Below are positions 15,405-21,295 of a DNA stretch of 37,689 nucleotides, one piece after another (the first letter of the stretch is position 1; every line of letters starts with the position of its first letter). Made by a program: the position numbers and the translations under genes. A model generated the notes under the pieces. The model saw only the letters and a program-made list of their open reading frames with translations. It was not told the origin of the DNA and made no database searches. Source of the stretch: JBAVEL01 sp049587715 (lineage in GTDB: Bacteria; Bacteroidota; Ignavibacteria; UBA10030; UBA6906); assembly GCA_049587715.1 (NCBI GenBank), contig JBAVEL010000130.1, forward strand, positions 1 to 37,689, read 5' to 3'.

Positions 15405-15709
15405 AACTCCGTCTCCTTGCGATGGGTTCGTTTGCCTCCACCGGGGTCTCGTGAGCGGGACGTCAGCCCGCGACCGTCTGAGGGCGGTCCGGCGTCCCCA
15501 TCCCCCCGGCTTCCGGCCCGCAATATACGAATCTCTCCCGACCGCCGCATATCGGACAGACCTTTCCGGACATGTGGAACCTCCTGTGTGGTGTCAGGCT
15601 TTGGCCTCAGGCGGCAGGCACCGAAGCCAGGAGCTCAATGGCACCGTGTGACGCAGAGGGGGCGCGCGGGGCTGGTTGCTCCGTTGGCGCTTTCTGCGTA
15701 CCTTTCTCC
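15405..15709. other. Intergenic region between divergent small genes
   Basis: These 305 bp hold no convincing gene. On the minus strand TATATT at about 15530 could be a -10 for the 55-aa membrane-protein gene, but no matching -35 is present. On the plus strand a TTGCTC / TACCTT pair lies at 15676-15704. Base composition becomes less GC-rich toward the DUF4160 gene. Confidence 0.4.
15676..15704 (+). promoter_or_regulatory. Candidate promoter giving a leaderless DUF4160 mRNA
   Basis: TTGCTC (15676-15681), a 17-bp spacer and TACCTT (15699-15704) lie so that the expected start falls at the ATG 15710 itself. Each hexamer matches consensus at only 3 of 6 positions. The same TACCTT -10 recurs before the EamA gene. 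Confidence 0.35.
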
Positions 15710-15967
15710 ATGCCGGAGATCAGCCGCTTTCTCGGAATTGTCATCGCGATGTTCTACCGTGATCACTCTCCACCACACTACCACGCCAAGTATGGAGCAT
15801 ACGAAGTGACGGTCGAGATTGAAACCGGCATCGTCAATGGCATTTTTCCACCCCGCGCCCTTGGACACGTAATGGAGTGGCACAACCTCCACAAGGAAGA
15901 ACTACGGGAAGATTGGGAGCTGGCCAAGACCCGACACGTCCTGAAACCCATCCCTCCGTTGGAGTAG
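15710..15967 (+). CDS. DUF4160 family protein
   Basis: The 85-aa protein contains the family core: MPEISRFLGIVIAMFYRDH, then SPPHYHAKYG with conserved His residues, then a beta pair (VTVEIETGIVNG) and FPPRALGHVMEWHNLHKEEL. DUF4160 proteins are small cytoplasmic proteins commonly encoded next to DUF2442, as here, and are regarded as possible toxin-antitoxin-like partners. The biochemical role is unproven. The next gene starts 4 bp after its stop. Codons such as GAA, ATT and TTT are commoner than in the neighbouring housekeeping genes, suggesting acquisition by transfer. Confidence 0.85.
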   Translation: MPEISRFLGIVIAMFYRDHSPPHYHAKYGAYEVTVEIETGIVNGIFPPRALGHVMEWHNLHKEELREDWELAKTRHVLKPIPPLE

Positions 15968-15971
15968 TCCC

Positions 15972-16247
15972 ATGGTACCGCGCGTTGTCGAAGCCCGACA
16001 CATTGCTGATTTCACCCTTTTCCTGCGTTTTCAGGACGGCGCCGAAGGTGAAGTGGACTTGCGGGAGGAGCTCTGGGGCCCCGTTTTTGAACCTCTCCTT
16101 GATCCGGCTCTCTTTCAGCGGTTTGCCGTTCACCCCGATCTGCACACAGTGGTATGGGAGAACGGCGCCGACTTCTCGCCCGAGTTTCTCTATCAACTGG
16201 TCCGGCCTCTCAGACCCTCCCAACCCCATAGTCACCGTGTTGCCTGA
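15972..16247 (+). CDS. DUF2442 family protein
   Basis: The 91-aa protein fits DUF2442: PRVVEARHIADFTLFLRFQDG, EVDLREELWGPVFEPLLDPALF, then HPDLHTVVWENGADFSPEFLY. It forms a two-gene unit with the preceding DUF4160 gene: the gap is 4 bp and a GGAG straddles the upstream stop codon. A DNA-binding or antitoxin-like role is often suggested for this pairing but is inference. Downstream hairpins at 16281-16403 separate it from the convergent GIY-YIG gene. Confidence 0.85.
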   Translation: MVPRVVEARHIADFTLFLRFQDGAEGEVDLREELWGPVFEPLLDPALFQRFAVHPDLHTVVWENGADFSPEFLYQLVRPLRPSQPHSHRVA

Positions 16248-16280
16248 CAACGGACGGCCGCCCCATCGCCGCCGGCAGGA

Positions 16281-16304
16281 AAGCCGGGTTTCTCCCCCCG
16301 GCTT
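16281..16304 (+). terminator. Hairpin after DUF2442 (AAGCCGGG/CCCGGCTT)
   Basis: A perfect 8-bp stem (16281-16288 with 16297-16304) and an 8-nt loop. No U-tract follows, so it could be a factor-dependent end or RNA-stabilising hairpin for the DUF4160-DUF2442 mRNA. Confidence 0.4.
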
Positions 16305-16311
16305 CGGAGTG

Positions 16312-16330
16312 ACTCTCGTTCCGCGAGAGT
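16312..16330. terminator. Hairpin between convergent genes (ACTCTCG/CGAGAGT)
   Basis: A perfect 7-bp stem (16312-16318 with 16324-16330) and a 5-nt loop TTCCG. On the plus strand a short TT then C-run follows. It may act in both directions between the DUF2442 and GIY-YIG genes. Confidence 0.4.
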
Positions 16331-16388
16331 TCCCCCCGGGGGATACTTCCCCGCCACACCCACCCTTGCCTCACACAGGAAAGACGGT

Positions 16389-16403
16389 CCGGCCGGAGGC
16401 CGG
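16389..16403. terminator. GC hairpin upstream of the GIY-YIG stop codon (CCGGCC-GGA-GGCCGG)
   Basis: A 6-bp perfect stem with a 3-nt loop. It lies just past the end of the minus-strand GIY-YIG gene and could end its transcript, again without a T-run. Confidence 0.3.
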
Positions 16404-16438
16404 CCCGGCCCCCGCAAGCCATCCCGCAGGCACTTCGG

Positions 16439-16807
16439 CTATGCCTGCCGGATATTCCGGTCCGTGTTGTATCCCCGTTCTCCGAAGGGCTGGAGCTTCT
16501 CCAGCCAGATCTCCTCAAGAAGCGTGAGCTCGTCGCTGATGTCGAAATGCGGGTCGTCCTTCACCTTCACCGTTTCCAGAATCTCAAACTCGAATGCGCC
16601 CGAACCGAACTCGCTCCACTCCTTCTGGAGGACCTCGTTGCGATGAGACCCGATCGTGAGCATGAACCTGTGGGAGTTCAGGGGCCCCTCCAGATTGAGG
16701 CTGCTCCCGAGCATGATCTTCCCGTTTGCCTTGTTGCGGATCCGGAAGACGCCCGCGGGCTTGCGACGTTCCTTGTATTCCCGTTTGAGATCCGCTCTCG
16801 ACTTCAT
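16439..16807 (-). CDS. GIY-YIG nuclease superfamily protein
   Basis: The 122-aa protein follows a compact GIY-YIG pattern. GVFRIRNKANGKIMLGSS supplies the GVF and MLG variants of the GIY and YIG strands. It continues with RFMLTIGSHRNEVLQKEWSEFG, then FEFEILETV, a central acidic segment, and LLEEIWLEKLQPFGERGYNTD, where the Glu and Asn match the metal-binding part. Catalysis by these stand-alone relatives is not established. The start was placed at ATG 16807, since residues further upstream belong to another frame of the methyltransferase gene. It ends facing the DUF2442 gene and follows the ICMT-like gene by 19 bp. Confidence 0.75.
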   Translation of the reverse strand: MKSRADLKREYKERRKPAGVFRIRNKANGKIMLGSSLNLEGPLNSHRFMLTIGSHRNEVLQKEWSEFGSGAFEFEILETVKVKDDPHFDISDELTLLEEIWLEKLQPFGERGYNTDRNIRQA

Positions 16808-16826
16808 GGCGACCGTCGCTTCCCGT

Positions 16827-17348
16827 CTAAAACCACGTCGAGTTCCGGTACTCCCGATACCGGCTCCCGAACTGCATCTCCAGCCGGGCATCCTCCAGGT
16901 GTCTCCACCAGACGATGCTGGCAATACCCAGGGCCCCGATGCCCAGACCTGCCAATGCCCCGTGGTAGATGCCCCACCCGAGAATCCACGCCACGAACCC
17001 GCAGTACATGGGATGCCGCACCCGCCGGAACAGCCCCCGCGTCACCAGATGCTCTATGTTCTCCACGCCCCTCAGCTGCAGGAGTGCCCCCACCGCCAGG
17101 ACTGTCCCGCCCCCCACGAGTGTCAGGGCGATCCCACGGACAGGCCCCGGCACTTCCACCCGATACGGGTCAGCCGGACAGAGGATGAACCAGCACACCC
17201 AGAGGGCGCACATGGAGAGAAAGACCACCACAAAGGCCGCCCTGTTCTGGGCGGTGATCTTCCGCGACTCCTTCAACAGCTCGTACATGTTGCGCATCCC
17301 CAGGCATGCGACAAACACCGCGGCCGGGATCAGAAATGCGCCTTCCAT
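16827..17348 (-). CDS. Isoprenylcysteine carboxyl methyltransferase (ICMT/PEMT)-like membrane protein
   Basis: The 173-aa integral membrane protein has about five hydrophobic segments. It ends with the ICMT-family signature: GLFRRVRHPMYCGFVAW (RHPxYxG) and, 50 residues later, HLEDARLEMQFGSRYREYRNSTWF. These build the S-adenosylmethionine pocket at the membrane face. Bacterial members methylate lipids or unknown small substrates, not prenylated proteins. The substrate is unknown here. The upstream neighbour is the ABC ATPase gene, 40 bp away on the same strand. Confidence 0.8.
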   Translation of the reverse strand: MEGAFLIPAAVFVACLGMRNMYELLKESRKITAQNRAAFVVVFLSMCALWVCWFILCPADPYRVEVPGPVRGIALTLVGGGTVLAVGALLQLRGVENIEHLVTRGLFRRVRHPMYCGFVAWILGWGIYHGALAGLGIGALGIASIVWWRHLEDARLEMQFGSRYREYRNSTWF

Positions 17349-17388
17349 CCGGTTCTCCCTTCGCTTTCTCCGGGCCGAAGAGGGGGGT

Positions 17389-18327
17389 CTACCGCCCCCT
17401 CCTGCGCGTCACCTCGGTGGCTCCTTCGGTGATGCTCAGGAAGTAGTCCTCCAGCGAACGGCGGGGTGTCAGGGCCGAGACGGCCACGCCCCCCTCCACG
17501 AGGGCCCTGTTCAGGTCGGCCACCTTCTCGCCGGGCATCGTCACCCTGATCATGTTCCCCTCCTTCGTCACGCTTCCCGCATAGGCCTGCCGGGAGGCGA
17601 TGGCCATGGCTGCTTCCGGCGGACTGGCCTCGATCCGCACCACATTCTCCCCCCCATCCAGGAGCTCCCGCACACCGCCCTGGGCCACGAGTTTTCCTTC
17701 GCTGATGACGGCCATGCTCGTGGCGGTCTGCTCGATCTCGCTCAACAGATGGGAAGAAAGAAAGACCGTGAGGCCCGCGCCCGAGCACAACGTGCGGAGC
17801 AGGTCGCGCACCTCCCGGATCCCCTGCGGGTCCAGCCCGGTGGTGGGCTCATCCAGGACCACAAGCTCCGGGCCCCCGATCAGCGCCTGGGCTATCCCGA
17901 GCCGCTGCCGCATGCCGTGCGAGAACGCCTTCACCTTCTCCCCGGCCCGGTCCAGAAGTCCCACGGTCTCAAGCACCCGGTCAATTTCCCGACGGGGCGC
18001 TCCGCCCCGCAGCGCGGCCACGATCTCCAGGTTCCGCCGGGCGGTCAGGTACAGATAGAAATCCGCGCTCTCCACCATCCCTCCGACCCTTGAGAGCACC
18101 TCGCTCCGGTGCTTCCGCAGGGAAAGCCCGAAGAGCTCCGTCTCTCCCGCGGTGGGCCGCACAAGGGAGAGCATCATCCGGATGGTGGTGCTTTTTCCCG
18201 CGCCGTTCGGCCCGAGGAAGCCGAAGATCTCTCCCCGCCGGACGGCGATGTCCAGGTCCCGCACGGCCCACCGGCGGCCGTAGCGTTTTCCCAGGTTGGA
18301 TGTGCGGAGTATGATGTCTTCGGGCAT
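17389..18327 (-). CDS. ABC transporter ATP-binding protein (ABC-2 exporter type)
   Basis: The 312-aa cytoplasmic ATPase has Walker A GPNGAGKST at 39-47, a Q-loop region (VGGMVESADFYLYLT), ABC signature FSHGMRQRLGIAQAL, Walker B LVVLDEPTTGLDP and the switch His in FLSSHLLSEIEQ. The extra C-terminal 85 residues (DLNRALVEGGVAVSALTPRRSLEDYFLSITEG) are typical of partners of ABC-2 permeases of the drug, bacitracin or antibiotic-export type. No permease is adjacent. One on the same strand is at 11903-12772. Its start is ATG 18327, and a TTGCGG/TATCGT promoter lies upstream. Confidence 0.9.
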   Translation of the reverse strand: MPEDIILRTSNLGKRYGRRWAVRDLDIAVRRGEIFGFLGPNGAGKSTTIRMMLSLVRPTAGETELFGLSLRKHRSEVLSRVGGMVESADFYLYLTARRNLEIVAALRGGAPRREIDRVLETVGLLDRAGEKVKAFSHGMRQRLGIAQALIGGPELVVLDEPTTGLDPQGIREVRDLLRTLCSGAGLTVFLSSHLLSEIEQTATSMAVISEGKLVAQGGVRELLDGGENVVRIEASPPEAAMAIASRQAYAGSVTKEGNMIRVTMPGEKVADLNRALVEGGVAVSALTPRRSLEDYFLSITEGATEVTRRRGR

Positions 18328-18355
18328 GAGGGCGGAAGCGGAAGGGTGTGCCCGT

Positions 18356-18384
18356 ACGATAGAGTGAATTCCCGTGAACCGCAA
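18356..18384 (-). promoter_or_regulatory. Promoter of the ABC ATPase gene
   Basis: Minus strand: -35 TTGCGG (18379-18384), 17-bp spacer, -10 TATCGT (18356-18361). It lies 29 bp before the start codon and next to the divergent promoter at 18391-18419. Confidence 0.5.
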
Positions 18385-18390
18385 GATGCC

Positions 18391-18419
18391 TTGCTTCTGG
18401 AAATGCAATTGCCTATCAT
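18391..18419 (+). promoter_or_regulatory. Promoter of the cNMP-GAF histidine kinase gene
   Basis: Plus strand: -35 TTGCTT (18391-18396), 17-bp spacer, -10 TATCAT (18414-18419; 5 of 6 match). The expected start lies about 45 nt before ATG 18470. It is back to back with the ABC ATPase promoter. Confidence 0.5.
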
Positions 18420-18469
18420 GGCCCTGCGCATCGGTTCCCACGCCGTTCCAGCACTGATCGGATGACCCG

Positions 18470-20167
18470 ATGAAGAAGAAACGGCCCGTCCGGCCTGCGC
18501 GCCGGGCTCCCTCCCGCACCGCGTCCTCCCTGACCAGGGAGGAGACCGTCGCCCGGGTGAAGCGGAACGTGCTCTTCACGGGCGTCTCCCCCCGCCGCGT
18601 GACGGCCCTGATTCCCCGGCTGACGGTGGAGTCCTACCGCCGGGGCGAGACCATCTTCAACGAGCGCACCCGCGGCCGGGACCTCTACCTTCTCCTGACC
18701 GGCATCGTCCGGATCCGGAAACACACCCGTTTCGGGGAAGAATCGCTCCTGGCCCTTCTGCACGAGGGGGATTTCTTCGGGGAGCTTTCCATTCTGGACG
18801 GCCTGCCCCGGTCGGCACGGGCCGAAGCGGCCCAGGCATGCTGGATCGCGCGTTTTCCCGCCTCCGAGTTCCGGGAGCTGATCCTGAACGAGCGCGCCTT
18901 CACGCACAACCTCCTGCAGAACCTGGCCCTCCGGCTCCGGACCATGGACCGCACCTTCGTGCAGGAGCTGGACCGTCACGCCCTGGCCGCCCGGAAGCAG
19001 GTGTCCCGGCTCCACCTCCTGATGGAAGCCACCAAAACGGTCAATTCCACGATCGACCTGGACCGCCTCCTCACGGTGATCCTGAACGCCGCCACCCGGA
19101 GCATCAACGCAGACCGGGGGACCATGTACCTGGTGGATCCCGCCACGGGTGAGCTCTCCTCCCGCGTGGTGCAGGGAGAAAACATCAAGGAGATCCGGCT
19201 CTCTCCGGGGAAGGGACTGGCCGGGTACGTGGCCGGAACGGGCGAAACCGTCAACATCCCCAACGCCTATTCCGATCCCCGTTTCAATCCCGAGATAGAC
19301 AGAAAGAGCGGCTACAAGACGCGGAACGTCCTCTGCATGCCCATGCGGAACAGGGAGGGGACGATCGTGGGGGTCTTCCAGTTCCTGAACAAGAGGCGGG
19401 GGGCTTTTACGCGGGAGGATGAGGAGTTTATCGCCGGCTTCTCCATCCATGCCTCCATCGCACTGGAGAACGCCCGCATGGCGCGGGAGATGGTCGAGAG
19501 CGAGCGGCTCTCCGCCGTGGGGCGGATGGCGGGAACCATCATCCACGACATCAAGAACCCCCTGGCCACGCTCCGGATGTATGCGCAGGTGATCAAGTCC
19601 AGAACCGACGACGAAGAGGCCCTCCAGCTTGCCGACCAGATGATGCGGCAGATAGACCGCTTCGTGCACATGGCCCAGGATGTGCTGGACTTCTCCCGCG
19701 GCATGAGCCGCCCTGCCTACGGCGACGCCCTCATCACCGACCTGCTGAACGACGCCGCGGCATCACTGAAGAAGGAGATCGAGAAGAAAGACGTCCGCCT
19801 GGTGCGTTCCTTCGAGTTTGCCGGAGCCGTGCCCGTGGACGCGGACAAGATGGTGCGGGTCTTCCACAACCTGCTGGGGAACGCGCTGGAGGCGATGACG
19901 GGTCCCGGGGAAATCACCCTCGCCACCCGTCCGGCGGACGGCATGGTGGATGTGGAGATCGCCGATACGGGAATCGGAATGAGCGAGGAGGTGCGGGCCC
20001 GCGCCTTCGAGTCCTTCTTCACTCACGGAAAGAAACACGGCACCGGCCTGGGGCTGGCCATCGTGAAGCGGATCGTGGAGGACCACGGCGGTTCGGTGCG
20101 CCTGGAATCCGCCCCGGGGAAGGGAACCGCTGTCAGGATCCGGCTGCCCCTCACGCCTCCCGCATGA
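18470..20167 (+). CDS. Soluble sensor histidine kinase with cyclic-nucleotide-binding and GAF domains
   Basis: The 565-aa protein has no membrane segment. About 35-160 is a cNMP-binding-like domain with GDFFGELSILDGLPRSARAEA (100-120). About 185-345 is a GAF domain. The dimerisation box carries H359 (IIHDIKNPLATLR). The ATPase domain shows the N box around N467-N471, the G1 box DTGIGM 499-504 and the G2 box GTGLGLA 524-530. It is an NtrB-like class kinase that would sense a cytoplasmic ligand and phosphorylate a response regulator. No regulator gene is adjacent, so it is an orphan. cAMP binding is not certain, because many such domains bind other ligands. The following tRNA gene starts 31 bp after its stop. 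Confidence 0.9.
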   Translation: MKKKRPVRPARRAPSRTASSLTREETVARVKRNVLFTGVSPRRVTALIPRLTVESYRRGETIFNERTRGRDLYLLLTGIVRIRKHTRFGEESLLALLHEGDFFGELSILDGLPRSARAEAAQACWIARFPASEFRELILNERAFTHNLLQNLALRLRTMDRTFVQELDRHALAARKQVSRLHLLMEATKTVNSTIDLDRLLTVILNAATRSINADRGTMYLVDPATGELSSRVVQGENIKEIRLSPGKGLAGYVAGTGETVNIPNAYSDPRFNPEIDRKSGYKTRNVLCMPMRNREGTIVGVFQFLNKRRGAFTREDEEFIAGFSIHASIALENARMAREMVESERLSAVGRMAGTIIHDIKNPLATLRMYAQVIKSRTDDEEALQLADQMMRQIDRFVHMAQDVLDFSRGMSRPAYGDALITDLLNDAAASLKKEIEKKDVRLVRSFEFAGAVPVDADKMVRVFHNLLGNALEAMTGPGEITLATRPADGMVDVEIADTGIGMSEEVRARAFESFFTHGKKHGTGLGLAIVKRIVEDHGGSVRLESAPGKGTAVRIRLPLTPPA

Positions 20168-20198
20168 GGGTGAGGCGGCTTCGCGGCCGGAAGCTCCC

Positions 20199-20280
20199 GG
20201 GCATATGGCGGAACCGGCAGACGCGCTGGACTTAGGATCCAGTGGGGAAACCCGTGGGGGTTCGAATCCCTCTATGCCCA
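20199..20280 (+). tRNA. tRNA-Leu (anticodon UAG)
   Basis: A complete class II cloverleaf. The acceptor stem GGGCATA (20199-20205) pairs with TATGCCC (20273-20279) and discriminator A follows. The anticodon stem CTGGA/TCCAG frames the loop CTTAGGA with anticodon UAG, reading CUN leucine codons. A long variable arm is present and the T loop is TTCGAAT. CCA is not encoded (the next bases are CAC) and must be added. The length of 82 nt is normal for tRNA-Leu without CCA. Confidence 0.95.
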
Positions 20281-20349
20281 CACTCCTCTTGCGTCCCTTG
20301 CGGGTGGCTCGCCCCCCTGTCCTGAAACGCACGCCTTTCCCCGTCGAAT

Positions 20350-20361
20350 CCCGGCGCCGGG
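20350..20361. repeat. 12-bp GC palindrome CCCGGCGCCGGG after tRNA-Leu
   Basis: A perfect palindrome 70 bp downstream of the tRNA. It may fold in the tRNA precursor tail or serve as a weak terminator, but there is no T-run. Confidence 0.3.
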
Positions 20362-20376
20362 AACGTGCCCGGCACT

Positions 20377-20919
20377 TCAGGGCTTCCGGATCTGGAGGGC
20401 GAAGAGCCCTCCCCAGAAGCTGCGCTCGGTGTTCAGGTTTGCAAACCAGTAGACTCCCACCCCCAGCCAGGAAAGGGGGGTGAGGAAGAGCTGACTTTCG
20501 GCGGGGATTCCTAGGGTGAGGAATGATCCGGTCACACGGCGCCCTCCCACGAAGCCCGCTCCCGCCCCCGCTGATGCGCACCAGAGGCGTCTCCGGAGTA
20601 TCCAGCCGTAGAGCACCCCCGCATCCCAGGCGGACTCTGCAGGCGCCCCTGCCTCTCCGAAAATGTGGAACTCCACCTCGGCCGTGTAAACGGTCCGTAG
20701 CGAAAGCAGTGTGCTCCCCGACTGCGAGGACCAGCTCAGCCCCGCGGAGAGAAGCGGCCCCGAGCCGATGTCTCCCGAGGCCGATCCCACGCCTCCGTTG
20801 ACCCACCAGCGCTCCGTCTCCGCCGTGCAGGAGTCATCGGACAGGGGATCCGGATCGCCGCATGCCGCCCGGGCCGGAAAAACCAGAAGGAGAAGAAGTG
20901 CCCAGCGCGCACCCGCCAC
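20377..20919 (-). CDS. Exported small beta-rich protein, outer-membrane-barrel-like, unknown function
   Basis: The 180-aa protein starts with GTG and a signal peptide (hydrophobic ALLLLLVFP, likely cut near ARAA). The mature part consists of alternating strands rich in Gly, Ser, Trp and Tyr (VNGGVGSASGDIGSGPLLSA, LSLRTVYTAEVEFHIFG, ASAGAGAGFVGGRRV, SFWGGLFALQIRKP), like a small 8-strand outer-membrane barrel. No specific family is recognised. A GGGAGG Shine-Dalgarno sequence lies 5 nt before the GTG. The promoter is a good TTGACA/TAGATT pair about 90 bp upstream, and the UTR holds a hairpin. Confidence 0.6.
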   Translation of the reverse strand: MAGARWALLLLLVFPARAACGDPDPLSDDSCTAETERWWVNGGVGSASGDIGSGPLLSAGLSWSSQSGSTLLSLRTVYTAEVEFHIFGEAGAPAESAWDAGVLYGWILRRRLWCASAGAGAGFVGGRRVTGSFLTLGIPAESQLFLTPLSWLGVGVYWFANLNTERSFWGGLFALQIRKP

Positions 20920-20950
20920 GGGAACCTCCCTCGGGTGAGGTGCTCCTCCC

Positions 20951-20983
20951 CCGCCCGCCGGAGGATCCCCCTGAGGCGGGCGG
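20951..20983 (-). promoter_or_regulatory. Hairpin in the 5' UTR of the barrel-like gene
   Basis: The arms CCGCCCGCC (20951-20959) and GGCGGGCGG (20975-20983) form a perfect 9-bp GC stem with a 15-nt loop, located between the predicted minus-strand start near 21005 and the ribosome binding site near 20925. It might act as an attenuator or protect the mRNA. The function is inferred. Confidence 0.35.
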
Positions 20984-20992
20984 CGGGAAGGA

Positions 20993-21021
20993 TTGACGAA
21001 TATCCTGCGGGAATCTATGCA
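20993..21021 (+). promoter_or_regulatory. Plus-strand promoter for the beta-propeller gene
   Basis: -35 TTGACG (20993-20998), 17-bp spacer, -10 TATGCA (21016-21021). It overlaps the minus-strand promoter at 21012-21040, and the two -10 elements share 2 bp, so polymerase can occupy only one at a time. The resulting 5' UTR is at least 180 nt. Confidence 0.45.
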
Positions 21022-21040
21022 GACCCGGATTGAGTGTCAA
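21012..21040 (-). promoter_or_regulatory. Minus-strand promoter for the barrel-like gene
   Basis: Minus strand: perfect -35 TTGACA (21035-21040), 17-bp spacer, -10 TAGATT (21012-21017). It is the best sigma70-like promoter noticed in the window and is face to face with the plus-strand promoter of the neighbouring gene. Confidence 0.6.
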
Positions 21041-21295
21041 GCCGCGCGCCCGGCGATTGCCGCCGCCTCCCGGGCTTGCGCACGGCCCCGGGCAGGCCGC
21101 CCGAAGCCCGAATGAACCGTTCACAGAATCCCGGCGCCGTCCGCAGATTCCAACCCAACCCGGCCCCCGCTTCTCCGTATCCTCGGACAGACACAGGGAG
21201 ACACCATGTCCCTGCGCCGTACGCTTCTTGCGCTCGCATGGGGAGGCCCTCCCCGCACCGGAGGCCGCCCGTACGAAAAGAAAGGAACAGACACC
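21041..21295 (+). other. Long leader of the beta-propeller gene
   Basis: GC-rich leader with several short inverted repeats, for example GGGGAGGCC/CTCCCC near 21240-21255. It also holds an ATG at 21206 preceded by GGGAG, whose frame runs into the propeller gene. No separate gene is convincing. Either the propeller gene starts at 21206 or the ATG initiates a leader peptide. Confidence 0.35.

Noticed and set aside
20199..20280. tRNA-Leu as possible phage or island attachment site
   Set aside because: No integrase and no repeated 3' tRNA end is seen in the window, so there is no sign of integration.
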